Positions 35,779 through 47,871 of a stretch of DNA of 64,000 bases are shown piece after piece. Positions within the stretch are counted from its first letter, which is position 1. Every line of letters begins with the position of its first letter. Below the pieces are notes generated by a model. That model was not told where the DNA came from. It was given only the letters and a program-made list of their open reading frames with translations, and searched no databases. The stretch comes from Chalara sp. BL73 (taxonomy: Eukaryota; Ascomycota; Leotiomycetes; Helotiales): the NCBI GenBank assembly GCA_918026815.1, contig CAKJVC010000008.1, positions 248,001 through 312,000 of the forward strand. Direction: 5' to 3'. Made by a program: the position numbers and the translations under genes.

Positions 35779-36147
35779 GGATAGCGGAAAGCATGCATTG
35801 GGATGGCGTATATTTTTGACATATTTGGAGGGCGGAGGGGCATTAGATTAATTCAGATACCCATGTAGATACAATATGTAATTGTATTTATATCAGAAAA
35901 TTAAAAAGAAATGAAAACTTAGCTATCCGTATTCCCAAACATTCCCTTTGTGAAATATGTGCCTCGCCATCAGCCATTCCATGGCAATTATTGTGACTGA
36001 ATTTGGCTCAATCCACTTCACTGAAGATCCTAAGCGAATTTGATAGGGGTGACAATCTTGGCAGTAGGGAGAAGGCAGCTTTGTTATGCACACTTTTGGT
36101 TTCTTAGGGATCCTTCAGAACGTCTCAGCTAAAGGGATGATGCAATT
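35779..36147. other. Intergenic between convergent genes
   Basis: AT-rich 3' flank, for example around 35870-35910. No gene. Confidence 0.5.
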
Positions 36148-36750
36148 TCAGTAGTAGGGATACAGGCGAGGCTTTGAAATCACATGGGACTCTCTTCCTC
36201 CCCTTGTTGGGTGATACTGCTTGGAGTTTTCATCGTTCATTTCCCAGTCCGCCCGTGTTGGAACCGTTCTGTACTGCCAGTACAATTTGCACAATGCCTC
36301 ATTGTAATTGTCGAACAGAAATTCCATTACACGAACATTGTCACGGAGTGTCCGTAGCTCGCCTCTACATGTAACAGATCTACAGTAACCCTCATCCGCT
36401 TGGCAGAGCGTTTCATAGTTGTGCAAGACTTTGCCTGGATTCGCGGCGACTTTGTCGTAGATGAGATCGAGATTCTGATATCCAACATTATAGGTAGTAC
36501 AGCGAGCGCGGATCTTTAGAACCGAGACCACGTGGGGCTGATTCATGTTTAAAAAAATACCAATAAAGAAGTGGGACATGCTTACTCGATCTAAGAAAAG
36601 CTGGGCCAAGCGCTTTAGATGGAAGTGTTTGAAAGCTTCGGGATTATCTTGTGGATATCTCCACGTGACTGCTTCCATCTCACGTCTATAGTTACCTTTC
36701 ATGCCACTTTTGAGTATCAATCCTATAGATTTTGATAGTATACTCTTCAT
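36148..36750 (-). CDS. Hypothetical small protein
   Basis: I do not recognise this protein. Two exons, 36750-36586 and 36537-36148, are separated by a 48-nt intron (GTAAGC donor, ATGAATCAG acceptor) whose removal keeps the frame and deletes an otherwise hydrophobic inserted stretch. The 184-aa product is mixed helical, with conserved-looking Trp, Tyr and Cys residues such as CRSVTCRGELRTL and NYNEALCKLYWQYR. There is no signal peptide. The ATG proposed at 36750 lies only 11 bp from the divergent ATG of the next gene, so an internal start (Met17 or Met25) is equally possible. Confidence 0.5.
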   Translation of the reverse strand: MKSILSKSIGLILKSGMKGNYRREMEAVTWRYPQDNPEAFKHFHLKRLAQLFLDRVSMSHFFIGIFLNMNQPHVVSVLKIRARCTTYNVGYQNLDLIYDKVAANPGKVLHNYETLCQADEGYCRSVTCRGELRTLRDNVRVMEFLFDNYNEALCKLYWQYRTVPTRADWEMNDENSKQYHPTRGGRESHVISKPRLYPYY

Positions 36751-36761
36751 ACAGACAGAAA

Positions 36762-37933
36762 ATGGCGCCTTTAGCTACCGTCGGAGTCTTATCTATTGGC
36801 GAGATGGGAATGGGCATATCAAAACTGCTCATAGCCCATAATTACAGAGTTGTCACAAATATTGAGGGTCGAAGGTGTGATAAGCCGTCTCTTGATTCTC
36901 AACTCCAATGTTAATCCGGAATCGGAAACTTAATTTCCTTTGCTTCTGTGCCTCCTAAAAATTCACATCTTCCAACCCGATGACTCGTGTTCAGGACGCT
37001 CTTCATAGCACACCGCTAACTCACGATAGCGATGACACTCACGCCAGGGCCAAGCAAAGTAAAATAGAAACGCTTTCCTCAGACATTGCAGTAGTACAAG
37101 CAGCCGACTATATACTCTCCATTGTCCCTCCCCGTGACGCTGTCACCGTTGCCCATCGTATTACCACAGCGTTTAAGTCCCTCTCCTCCGCTAAGGACCT
37201 CTACTACCTCGACCTGAACGCTATCTCGCCGCGTCGGGCCCGCGAAATCGCCGCCCATTTCGCAGCTACCGCTCCTGAGATCAAGTTTGTCGACGGCGGC
37301 ATCATCGGCCTAGCGCCGACACCCAAATCAGGCCCAGCTTCCGCTCATACTGCTATCCCGGATACTATCGCGGCAAGTGCACAGGGTCAGGACTGGAGCA
37401 AGCCGGATATCCCCGTATCTGGCCGGTTCAACCTCGCCGATGCCCCCATTTCCGGCGCCCATCTGAGTGAAACGTTGAACCTCAACCACATCTCCCCGGA
37501 GATAGGACCGGCGTCTGGCCTGAAATGCTGTTTCGCATCTACCTCTAAAGGCTTCACGGCCCTCTGCATCCAGGCCTTCACCACGGCGTCTAACCTTGGG
37601 GTGCTCCCCCTTCTTCAGGATACTTTGGAGCGAAGGATGCCGGGGATTTGGAAAAGAGCAGAGGGAGGCGTCACAGGCATGCCGCCGAAGGCGTATAGGT
37701 GGGTAAGGGAGATGGAGGAGATTGCCCTGACGCATGCTGATGATGGGGGATTCGAAGGGGGGAAGGATGGAGAGGGAGTTTTTGGGGAGATTGCGAAGGT
37801 ATATAGGAGTGTCGCAGAGGACTCGGTTCTTGGGGAGGAGAAGACGGAACGCAGGAAGAGAGGGTTAACGATTGAGGATGTTGCTCAAGCTATGGGCGAG
37901 GGGCTGAGGAATAAGAGGAAGAAGGCTGAATGA
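36762..37933 (+). CDS. 6-phosphogluconate dehydrogenase-like (beta-hydroxyacid dehydrogenase) protein, splice junction damaged
   Basis: Exon 1 (about 36762-36878) encodes a Rossmann start, TVGVLSIGEMGMGISKLL, in which the glycine motif is GxGxMGxG-like, then NYRVVTNIEGR. Exon 2, from about 36995, encodes the rest of the NAD-binding domain: ADYILSIVPPRDA, YYLDLNAISP, FVDGGIIG. It then encodes a helical C-terminal domain of the DUF1932 type (GLKCCFASTSKGFTALCIQAF). The expected pattern is a dehydrogenase acting on a 3-hydroxyacid. The donor GTGTGA at 36879 leaves phase 2, but the only acceptor, TTCAG at 36994, opens the wrong frame for exon 2. So the first intron cannot be joined in frame with canonical sites. 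Either the gene is broken, there is an indel, or the protein starts at 36980 without its nucleotide-binding motif. Confidence 0.68.
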
Positions 37934-38604
37934 GAAGTTCAAGTTCATAAATGTAATTCCTCGCTTCGGTGGAGGTTCTGAGTTGGTTGATAGAGATGGA
38001 GTAATGCTTTGGAATTTTTTTGAATCGAACGATTCAAGATGGCGGGGATGTACTTAGCCATCTTGGAATTAGTAATTATTTCAAGGTAGATATACTTTGG
38101 ATCAATCGTCTCCATCTTCCGAGTTCTTGAAGGACTGTAAGGAAGAAAGAGCACGCAATATATTCCACACTTCCAACCTCCGGGTCATCGACAACTCAAT
38201 CCTTCTTATTTTTCTAATTTATGGAATATACGGTGCTTGAAAGGTAAGCTCATGTTCACACTTAGACATTATCATATCCATTACCTTGTGGGTGTTATCA
38301 TGTTAAGAGAGACAACTTTGCAATGAAGCTCATGTCTAGATTTCAGGGCAACTGCCAAGACCCCTTTCGACTGGCTCCGCGCTAGTCCCAATTCAGTCAC
38401 GGCTGAGCGTTTTGGCTGTGCGCAGGCACCAGCTACCCTCAGTGTTATACTCACAGCACCTTTATCACACAATTTTTAGTAATCTGTTTCTGGCCCTGGA
38501 GCAAGTACTTCAAGCTCAAAAGCAGATTCGATTATACCTTCCGGAACCCCCAAAATCTCTATGCCTACGTTCCGCCAGATATTATAACCTCAAAAAGTGT
38601 GACA
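37934..38604. other. Intergenic
   Basis: No gene supported. Small ORFs on both strands near 38281-38600 only. Confidence 0.5.
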
Positions 38605-40083
38605 ATGACGAGAGCGAAGAAATTACGAGGTGAGGCTGTTGCAATTCAAACTCAAGCTGCAGCTGGGAGAAGGCCCAAGAAGCCCTACTCAAGATTCAAG
38701 AAAGGCAGAGTAAGACAGAGGAGGAAGGCGAAGACGGACCTAAAAACCCACTACAAAGTACCAGGTTTCAATGCTTTCGCGAGTGTAAGTTATCTGGTTA
38801 TCTAGTGCGCTGAGTGGCTTCTGACATCATCAGGGCCCGGGATACAAGAAAGGGAAAGTTGTGAAGTGTAAAGAGCCAATCTCTCCAGAGACGGGCATTC
38901 ATGTGAGTATTATCATTTAGTTCGCTTAGATGGATGCCTAACCGAGGATTGTAGTCGCTTGCATGGGCAGCAGCTATTGTCCCTCAAGCACAGGCTGGCT
39001 TCTTAAAACTTCCGTATGAGATTAGGATGAAGATATACACCTACGTTCTGGAAGATTTCGAGATTTCGGTAAGTCAGCTGTCGATTCCGAGAAGGCATCG
39101 CTCTCGAGCGATTCGACCCTAGAAAATCAAGTCTTGTGCCAACCCTTCACCCTTCTCCTTTTTTTCTCTCAAGACCTAACATCAAATAGGGAACCCGAAA
39201 CTATCCAGTGGCCCACCTCGCACCCACGAAGGATGGCAAGAGGTTCAAATCCTCTACCTGGCCGACAGCAGGGAAAGACTCCATCCTGCTCGCGGAGACC
39301 TGTCGACAAATGTATGTCGACTTTGTCGGTGGAGGTTTATTGTATAGACACATTCCTTTCTCATTCCGTAGCCCGATCCTACTTCTCAACTATACTTTGG
39401 TAATTAATCCTGCGCATCGAGATCTCATCCGCACTGTAAGGTTACAGCAGAATATTGGAAGCTCCGCATGGTCGACAACGGGGTTGAAGAAAGCCTGTGT
39501 ACGTACCTTCTCTGCCTCGCCACCCATTCGTTCATATTTAAAAGATAAGAACCACCGAGCTAACAAGTTTGAGTAGCTCTGGCTGGCAGAATGCAGGGGC
39601 CTTCAAAGCTTGCAGCTAGATTTCTATCTCCAACAGCTATTCTCCGGTCATATGCCTCGATTTGGGTATCACCATCCCGCTAGGCTAACAGCCTTTCATC
39701 AGGTGCACCTTATTCTCTCCCTCCCCTACTTCTCAAGCAAAAAGAACTGAGCGCTAATATAGGCAAACGAGCAGAAGGCTATGGCAAAATTCGAGACTTG
39801 TGAGCAGCTGATCATGCTACTTACTGGTAGCTCTTCACTTAGAAATTTCAAACTGGAGTTCTACACCAGTGAGCGGGTATGGTATTATTACAACCCGGAC
39901 AAGCCATTCGAGGTGAGCTTGAAGAAGGACGGCGATGCCGATTGTACGATAACACCCTCCCTTCCTGAAGTGCAACTCGGGCTAACATATGGGACCGGCC
40001 AGGTATTTTCTGGAATTTGGAAAAAAGGCTTCAAGATTTATTGCCTGCTGCATCATAAACTTTTTATACAAAGATTGTACTAG
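38605..40083 (+). CDS. 2EXR/F-box-like fungal protein
   Basis: Six exons: 38605-38784, 38834-38902, 38955-39068, 39190-39498, 39577-39702 and 39763-40083, giving about 372 aa. The N-terminus is strikingly basic (RRPKKPYSRFKKGRVRQRRK) and could be nuclear. Exon 3 has FLKLPYEIRMKIYTYVLED, the typical Leu-Pro-x-Glu-(I/L)-R start of fungal 2EXR and F-box-like proteins. Exon 4 continues with LLAETCRQMYVDF, which matches the second conserved helix. The rest resembles the extended C-terminus of such proteins but with no named domain. The last exon ends in a tail (GFKIYCLLHHKL) that reads like intron. Protein-like sequence continues behind it, so the true 3' end is uncertain. Confidence 0.6.
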
Positions 40084-40952
40084 TGGATGTAGGGTGTTAA
40101 AAGCTGTGTTAAACCAAGCTTGGAATGAGGCTATCATCATTCCAGGAGCAGTTTATGCTCCGCATGAATACAATATCACAGATATGCAACGAGCATAAGT
40201 TCTGGGACTCAACATAAATGATGTGAGAAAGCTGCAGAGGACGAGATCACGAAGCACTACTCTTAGACTACCAGCGCCATCCCTGACGCCATCTCGTTCT
40301 GAGGAAGGTCGAAGGAGAATAGATAGTGTCGCGAGGAGAACGGGTAATGAATTTACTACTCTGGCCAGCGTTGGGACCAATTGACAGCATGGATACGCTT
40401 AGCTAGCAGGGCTGGAGGGAGTCATTTTCTGAAATGGGACTTTAGGTTTAGAGCTGATTTCATAATTCTGCATGCGATGTTATTTGGTATTCAAAATACA
40501 CACCGTGAACAAACTCATCAAATTGAACTCACCACCGCCATGGTCGAAATCAAATTTATTGTTTCATGCTATGTATATGTAGGAATTGTATGTAAACGAG
40601 TTACTGCAAGATCAATGGGTAGCTTTTGGTTGTACTCGAATGGTATTCATTCTATATACGAATCAACCGCGCTACAATGGTAATTCTGATGATCTGCCAT
40701 CCCATTAAAGAAAGAGAAGCATATGCAAACAATGCCAACTCCTCTGTGATAGAATAAGCCAAAGCGCCGAACGCTATGCATCAAGCTCCCCGCAACTCCT
40801 ACCATAACGCCATGTTATCGTTGTCATTATTCATGGACTCGTGAAAATGCCGGAAAGGCTCCCAATTGCTAGCGAAAAATGGCTAGTCGAGGTACGAAAT
40901 ACTCTCGCCAGTGGCGAATGGATTAAAAATAGAAAAATTAATGAGGCCAGTC
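40084..40952. other. 3' region with coding-like remnant
   Basis: A plus frame at about 40092-40383 encodes QAWNEAIIIPGAVYAPHEYN, then one TAA, then a basic Ser/Arg-rich run ending at 40383. It looks like the lost or mis-framed end of the upstream gene. The rest, to the Polo kinase stop, has no gene. Confidence 0.4.
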
Positions 40953-43900
40953 TTATTGAATGTCTGGAAGGTCGGCCATTGGGGTCTTTGGGTCGAACCA
41001 TCCAACTCGTCGTTGATCTCCATGGCTGGCACCAACAGTGCACCAAACATGCTTGAACGGAATCTTGACGTTCACTGTTTCTCTGCTTCCTCCCCATCTG
41101 AGGCGGCCATTCGGTGTCATATCAGATTTGCCCAAACCACCCCTCGTAACCCATTCCTTCACGACGTCTCTGATAAATTCTACCTTTTGTCGAAACCCAT
41201 TGGCGAATGGAATACCTTGAATCAATGGGTCGATTTCAGGGCGCTTGCGGGTGGTAGATTTGATTGGTTTTGAAGGCTTAGCCATGAAATTGAGGAGGGT
41301 CTGAAGAGGATAGGAGAGACGTTGTCGGTCGTCAAGAGCAGTCGCTGAGAGAATCCCACTCTCTGAAAGATCGCGCGCTGCCTCAAGCGAAAGATGGTAG
41401 AAGTCACACCAAGTACCACCACCCGAGATGACGATCTTTGTGTGGTCTGGGAAGTTAAACTGCAAAATTAGTATTGGGCTTCACAAGGAAAGCTTAGACA
41501 CAACTTACTTGATAATGACCATCGCAGAATGCCCAGCAGCCAACGTCTCCCCATCGTTGATAGAAGGTGACCACGTTGCCAGAAGGAATACGCTCCTGCG
41601 ACGTTCGAGCAAGGACCTCTTCGTAAGGATAGTCTGAGTCTCGTCCGTAGGCGATCATATAGTTTGCAAACTTCTTCCACAGAATGATTCTCTCTCTCTT
41701 CCGGTCATCCCATTCATCAACGCCTCGTGGCAGGCGGCCGACCTTTTCGTTCTCAACGACCTCAACTTTATAGGTTTGGGGATTGATCTTTGTGCGATAC
41801 AGGCCTTGTGATCCCCGGTTCTCATAAAACTCGATGCTCGGCCCTGATATGGGAACAAGCTCCTGACGATCTACATACTCAGGATTTCCCCGACTGAGCA
41901 AGTGACGCTCCGCGTCACGAACCATGACACATGATGGTGGATTGACACCTTTGCTGGCGTCCAGCGGATCGGCGGGCAGTGTGCGAAGGATGCATCCAAT
42001 GCTGCCATTTCCTAGGATGTATCCTAGTCCAAATTTGTTCGTGTAATCCACCCATTTCACGACAATTGGGAAGTTGGCAGGGGGTAATTTTGACTCTATC
42101 GCAATCGATCTGCTGTTGAGCGCCCGCTCTAGCTCTGTTTGCAGACGACGTAGACCCTGGAGAATATCATCTGGCTGAGTACCAGGTACAGCTTCCACTT
42201 TTTCACGACTACTGAAGAGTGATACAACCTTCCGCGCAACAGGCTGAGCTTCTCGAGATTTTCGTTCTGCATCTGCTTTATTCAATTGCTCTGCCATATC
42301 GGCTGCGAGACGGCCTTCAACATCAGCAATTTTCTCGGCGACACGGGATTCGATCTTCGGCTCGTGTCTACGAGAGGTGCTGATAGGTCTTTTTGGCATT
42401 GAAATAAGTGGCAGGCGGGCACTCGAACTCGAACTACTAGTTGTGTTTGTGGAAGTAGTAGGGAGTTGATTCTCTGTATTCATATGTCGTGGCTGCAAAG
42501 ATCCTGGCCAACCGGGCTGAGTGGAAGACTGTGGCCGAGCACGTTGCTGTGCTGCATAGCTTTGAGTGTTTATTCGGGCTGGTATATTCAGAGATGCAAC
42601 TGAATTCACAGGATCGACTTTTGATCCAGTAGCACCTTCATCAGCCTGTTGCATCTTCATCTTATCCTCAAGAAGGATTTCATGGTACGGGCGATATACC
42701 ACATCTTCAGGAAGTGGAACTTGTGGTGTAAGTCCAGCCTGTTCTTCTGCCGCGACCTCTCTATATGTGCTCTTATGCTTTTGTGGTACATGCCATGGCC
42801 CCACCTCGCATTTCATACACAGCTTCCTCAGGTTCTTCATGTACAGGTTAGACTTGCCACTCCGGTTTCCGACTGAAAGGAATTGTGTTGGATTTGGCTG
42901 CTGGTCTCTTAGCTCTGGAGTCATTTCCTCAGCTTGCGGCATCCAGCCACACACGAAGAACGGATGCTGAACAATGGCATCAGGATCAGGTCTCTGATCT
43001 GGGCTCTGGAGCAGGGCCGAAACCAATTCTTTAGTCTCTGCCGAGATAAAATTCTCCGATGCCTGCAAACTTGGCCAGTCGTATTCTCGTTCACGTGCTC
43101 GACGATATATCTCATCCGCAGTCGTCGATTGAAAAGGTGGTTTGCCAGTCAACATCGCAAAGCTATCAAGGTCAGCATCTAGGACACAATTAAAATGAGT
43201 GTACCGTACATAATGATACCGAGACTCCAAATATCAACCATATGATCATGCCCACCTTTACCCTTCTCCAAGATCTCTGGAGCAATGTAATTCGGCGTGC
43301 CACAAAGAGTTGTCCGGCGGCAAGCATTCATATCCTTCCCTGACATGAGGAGTGCAGCAAGACCAAAATCTCCTATCTTGACATTCATGTCCTTGTCGAG
43401 AAATATATTGCCCATCTTAAGATCCCTATGAATGATGCCCTTTGAGTGCATGTATTTGATAGCACCTGCCATTTGCACGGTCCAGTATCTGACCTCAGGC
43501 TCTGTGATATATTTTCTCTTCTTTACCATATCCATCAGCGATCCATTCGGACACAATTCCAATACAATGAACGTGGATTTTTCGAAGGAGAATGCGCGGT
43601 GGAACCTGACAATATTGGCATGATTCATCTTAGAGTGGATTTGAAGCTCGGTTTGGAACTACGCAAATATTAGTTGCTAATTTTGGCTAAAAGGTTTAGC
43701 TCATACCTTTTGCTCCATCTTCTTTTGTGGCATGTGACTTTTGACAATTTTCAAAGCATATTTCTGTCTTGTCCCAGCTAGTTGACCCTCATAACAGATC
43801 GCAAAACCACCTTTACCGAGACAGCTTCCAGTCTGATATACTGCACCATCTCCACGATCAGAGCTTGGCGGCTCTATGACTTCGGGTGGAGGTGGAGGAG

Positions 43901-44021
43901 GGTGGTCTTTCTCCTTCTGACTTAGTTTGGCTGGTGGCTTAGTCTTAGAGGCCAGTTGCTTCGAACTTGGTTGTTTGACTTTGATATGAGCATTTGCATC
44001 TCGAGGAGATAAAGCCTCCAT
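40953..44021 (-). CDS. CDC5: Polo-like kinase
   Basis: Four minus-strand exons: 44021-43707, 43658-43210, 43162-41509 and 41459-40953, giving 974 aa. The N-terminus is disordered with a Lys/Pro-rich stretch. The Ser/Thr kinase domain has the glycine loop GKGGFAICYEG, the ALKIVK lysine, HRDLKMGN, DFG and a T-loop RRTTLCGTPNYIAPE. The Thr before LCGTP is the expected activating site. A long Ser/Thr linker follows. Two polo boxes come at the C-terminus: the first from about VVKWVDYTNKFGLGYILGNG, and the second including KIVISGGGTWCDFYHLSLE. This is the Cdc5/Plo1/PlkA family, which controls mitotic entry, spindle formation and cytokinesis by binding phosphorylated targets. The IIIFAMLTGKPPF junction between exons 2 and 3 uses a GTACGG donor. 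Confidence 0.93.
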
Positions 44022-44945
44022 ATCGAAGCAAAGAATGGACGAGCCGCAAATATGCGAGCTCTGTAACCGGTGCGTCTGCGAGATGCGATAATAACGAGTT
44101 ACCTATACCTGAGATACACCTGTCAGTACTGTATTCTGCATGAAATGCATTCTGATACTGCATTTAGTCCATAATTTCAAGGTGCCTCTTCAAGGAGATG
44201 CTTCTGCGCTGATACTATTCCAAGCAATGGCAAGCTATTGCAGAGCGAGACGGTTACTGAGGAGATCGGAACCCAAATATCTCCCTTCCACGCATGAAGT
44301 GAACGAGATATATTTAAACTTACAGTGTTTGTACGCTTATTGTTAGACAGAGACGAGTCGCGCGGGCTGCAATCGAATTGCCCTTAAGTCAAAGTTGTCG
44401 CGTGTTGGCTCGATGCTGGTATCTTGTACATTCAATGTAAATAAAACCCACAATAGAAAGCCAACAGGGGTGTTCACTGTCATGGCAACCACAATCGGCG
44501 GGTTAGCCCGCAGGAGTCAACATAGATTTGGCTGATAATTCTACTCTCATTCCTCAACCTTGTAGGCAAACTAAACATAAGAAAGCCTATTTTCTTGTAT
44601 TCAAGTATATTCAAAGATTTGAGTGAACAGTTTGTACAAAGAAGTCTTCCTAGTAGGCTCTCCTTTTTCGGAATCAGGAATTGAATAAGGTCTGTTCTCA
44701 GACCGAATGGGGTGTATATAGCTTATCTTGATTACTCCATATATCCACCCCGCCGGAATCTCCATCAACTATTTACTCAGCTGCCTCAAAATACAGAATG
44801 ACTGCTGTCAATTCTATGGGTTTGGCCCAGACTCTACAGTAATGGCATGTGGTTCCAGGTAGTCGTCACTGGCATATCTCAATGAGCACTTAGCAATTAG
44901 CCTACAACCCCCCGAAACTGTGTGATAAGAACGCCTGGGACAAAG
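44022..44945. other. Divergent promoter region
   Basis: Shared by Polo kinase and the OPA3-like gene. No ORF of interest. Confidence 0.5.
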
Positions 44946-45620
44946 ATGGTGCCTCTTCCTCTATTCAAGTTTGCCGCTCTTTTTGTCAGGCATATCTCCA
45001 AATATGGCGCAGTAAGTTTAAATGTTTCTTATTTCTGGTTCGAGACTAAGAGTGTGTAGAACTGGATTAAGGACCAAGCGCACGACCATCCTAAATTCCG
45101 AGTCATCGCCGCGAGATACGGGCAGTACCTGCATCAGTTCAATATGCGATTGCAAGTGACTCTTCTACGAGACAAAGCGGCCGAGAAAAGAGCAAGGGAG
45201 AAAGCAGCAGCGCCAACAGTTAAGACAGAGGAGCAGATGAAGGCAGATGAAACAGCAAAGGCTAAGGAAAGGGCACATCCTAACGCAGTTGTGCCACCTA
45301 AAAGCATATGGAAGCGGAGATTTCGGCCTCTACAGGAAGACAAGGCAGTTGATTTATTTGCGGATGTCATTGGAGATTCCTTCATACTTCTGGTCGCTGC
45401 GGGCTTGATCATGTATGAGCTCGTAAGGAATTCAAACAAGCCAGACCCCCACCAGGAGAAGATAGCTGCACTAGAGGAGAAAGTAGTCGCATTAGAGAAA
45501 CTAGATCAGGAGCGGGAGGAGATCGAGAAGAAACAGCAGCAACGTGTTGAAACTCTCGAACAAGCTATGGAGGAGATGAGGAAAGCTACGCTCAAAAAGA
45601 AGTTTTTCCCGCTTGCTTGA
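44946..45620 (+). CDS. OPA3: OPA3-like mitochondrial protein
   Basis: Two exons, 44946-45011 and 45060-45620, giving 208 aa. The start MVPLPLFKFAALFVRHISK is the family-typical amphipathic mitochondrial N-terminus. It is followed by NWIKDQAHDHPKFRVIAARYGQYLHQF, split by an intron after residue 22, and then a basic Lys/Ala-rich segment. The strongly diagnostic motif DLFADVIGDSFILLVAAGLI forms a membrane helix. The rest is a coiled coil (EEKVVALEKLDQEREEIEKK). OPA3 homologues sit in the mitochondrial membrane and affect mitochondrial morphology and lipid homeostasis. Length is typical. Confidence 0.88.
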
Positions 45621-46371
45621 AGAGGCCGGAAGTGCTTTCAGCAGGCAAGGACAGTACTTAGAGACACAACTTCTCGGCGTTCCAGGATGTCAGAATTATG
45701 GTGGATAAGAGAGATTCTCTGATCTTGTATATTAACCTTGACTCTTAAAAGCCACCGGCAGGACTAGTCCAATGACTCCTTCACAATTCGACCGTCTAAT
45801 GATGGCGATAACACTCTGCTCCGAGCGGATGTGTATTCTACTCTATATAGAATTAAAATCTTGGAATACTAAGTTACATCTAAGAATCACACCCTCTCTC
45901 TCTCTCTATCAAGATTGACCAATTCGTGAGCCGAGGACGATGGGCTTGTTAGAGCTAACTTCTAGATTTTGTTCTGACGCTTTACGAGGCCCTTCTCTAT
46001 GGTCGAAAATCTACAGGAGTTTCTCAACATCCTTGGGAAGCTTGCACTGGTACAGTACCATAGCTGCTCTAGAAATCTTGAGGATCACAGCATTGTCAGT
46101 TGGATACAATCAACACCAGTCCAGAAAGTGAAACACTTATACACCCTTTTTGAATTATGTTAAGCTGTTTTAAAGTTAAAAGAAAAGAATATTTAAGGTA
46201 AAGCTTAAAATTATTGCCAGAAAAGGTAGGCGATCACCTCCCTCTGCTTCCCTGCTGCGACTTCCTATTGGAAACCGTCTGTATCGGGCAAGTATTGTAA
46301 CATGGTACTCTACATCATCTCTCAGGCTCGCTCATAGCGTAAGCAAGCAGAGAAACTTTACCACCATTCCA
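45621..46371. other. Intergenic with a short CT repeat
   Basis: A (CT)n tract of about 15 nt lies near 45893-45907. No supported gene. Confidence 0.5.
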
Positions 46372-47254
46372 ATGTTCTGCTCCAACCTACGAAAGCGCTC
46401 AGTATGGGCCTCTGTTCCATCTACTCTACTTTCACAACAACAGCCCAAATGGCAAGGTGCGTTTTCCAAGACCATTGTGCGAAGCGCCTTCACTTGCGGC
46501 TCCTTGTTTAAGTAATATATCTTTTGAGACGGAAAAGTATCATCGTTCAAGTGAACTCTGTTAAAATGCTCTACGGTTCGAAAAACATAGATGCTTTCGA
46601 AGAAGCACTAATGGTGGATAGAACAAGCAATTGACACTCATGACTTGGCAATACCTCTTCCACCCCAGAAGGAATTTTTCCGACTGATTTTGATGTCCTC
46701 TGAGGATATACAAAAGCCTGGGAGCTATATGGACCGCATCGAACGATTGTACAATCAGACAGGAGGCCAACATGTTGGCATTGTTTTTTTGGTTCAAGAT
46801 GGCACTTCCAAGGAGAATGGAACTAGGAATCTCATGACTCTTCAAATCAGGTAAAGTGGTCTTCACGTTCAGTATAGCTTTCACATCGCCTTATCTAACA
46901 TTTCCAAGTTTACTGACTACTTACGATATTCCTATCATCCCATTGTTCTCCGTCGCTTCTCTCCAAGATGCTCTCTTCGGATTCCAAAGACAACTCATCA
47001 CCTCGCGTAGATCAGCATCTACGCCGGCAATCGATCCGCTCACTACTTTGCTGCCATATTGCTCCGTGAACACTCCAATCCCCGAGCATGCAAGAAATGT
47101 CCTTAGTGATATTTGTCATAGTATCGCAGATGTAGCACAAGCAGCTACTACACAAGATGGCCGAGACGCCTTGGAGAAGTGGCTACAAGGACCATCATCT
47201 TCGATCGTGGAGGATATAATTGGATTTTGGGAACAAGAATATATTGTTGATTGA
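46372..47254 (+). CDS. Conserved ascomycete protein of unknown function
   Basis: Three exons, 46372-46456, 46622-46850 and 46909-47254, give 219 aa. The second intron (GTAAAG donor, TTCCAAG acceptor) is firm because the joined reading LQISLLTTYDIPIIPLFS is family-like. The first, long intron is inferred from frame: CAAG/GTGCGT joined to GATAG/AACAAG, with a CTAATG branch motif. The N-terminus has Arg/Ser-rich, presequence-like composition. The body contains RIERLYNQTGGQHVGIVFLV and RDALEKWLQGPSSSIVEDII. I recall a Pezizomycotina family with the TGG-HVGIVFL motif but no assigned function. Confidence 0.6.
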
Positions 47255-47871
47255 TGTATGGAACCAGTTGCTACTGCACTGCTAGGCACTAATCATGTAA
47301 AGGTTTTGCTTCTTCAAACTTCATGTCTGCCTTCGAATTTGTTTGCCAAAGATTTAAGCAGCTAAGCCCAATCCTAAATGAGTAAACATTCATCCATTGA
47401 TGCTCCATGTCTATATTTCATAACTAAAACTAAGTGGGTTTGAGTATCCACAATGACGTAGGTAAAACAATACAGGAGTTCTTGAGCTGGCAATATAGGC
47501 ACCGTACATATATACCCGCGTTTGATTAAAATATATCCACGAGATTCTAGAAGGAAGCAATTCACAAATAGGCAGATTTGAGGCAAGACAGGCAGACAGT
47601 GATCGCGTGGAGTGGAAGGATCGGCAGGTTCCTGAATTCAGGTTGCCCAGCGCCAGTCACGAGAGCCTTGGCAATAGACGTCATCGGACACAAGGGTGAG
47701 CTCCTGAGCTCCCTTCAAAAGACACCATTTTTTCTTCTTCTGCTTCCTCTTCTCATACAAACAAACAAAATCCAAATTCAAGTCCGGATCCAAATCAAAA
47801 GCTTTCTCGCAAGTTCGTCCCATATCAGACACCCAACCTACACACTCACTTCGTAACAAATAACCGCAGCC
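47255..47871. promoter_or_regulatory. Promoter and leader of the Rtc3-like gene
   Basis: A pyrimidine-rich tract (TTTTTTCTTCTTCTGCTTCC, about 47730-47755) is followed by CAAACAAACAAAATCC. CT-rich tracts close to the start are a feature of strongly expressed filamentous-fungal genes. No TATA box stands out. Confidence 0.4.

Noticed and set aside
39236..39262. tRNA-like T-arm sequence AGGTTCAAATCC
   Set aside because: It lies in a coding exon of the 2EXR-like gene; no D-arm or acceptor stem is present at the right spacing.
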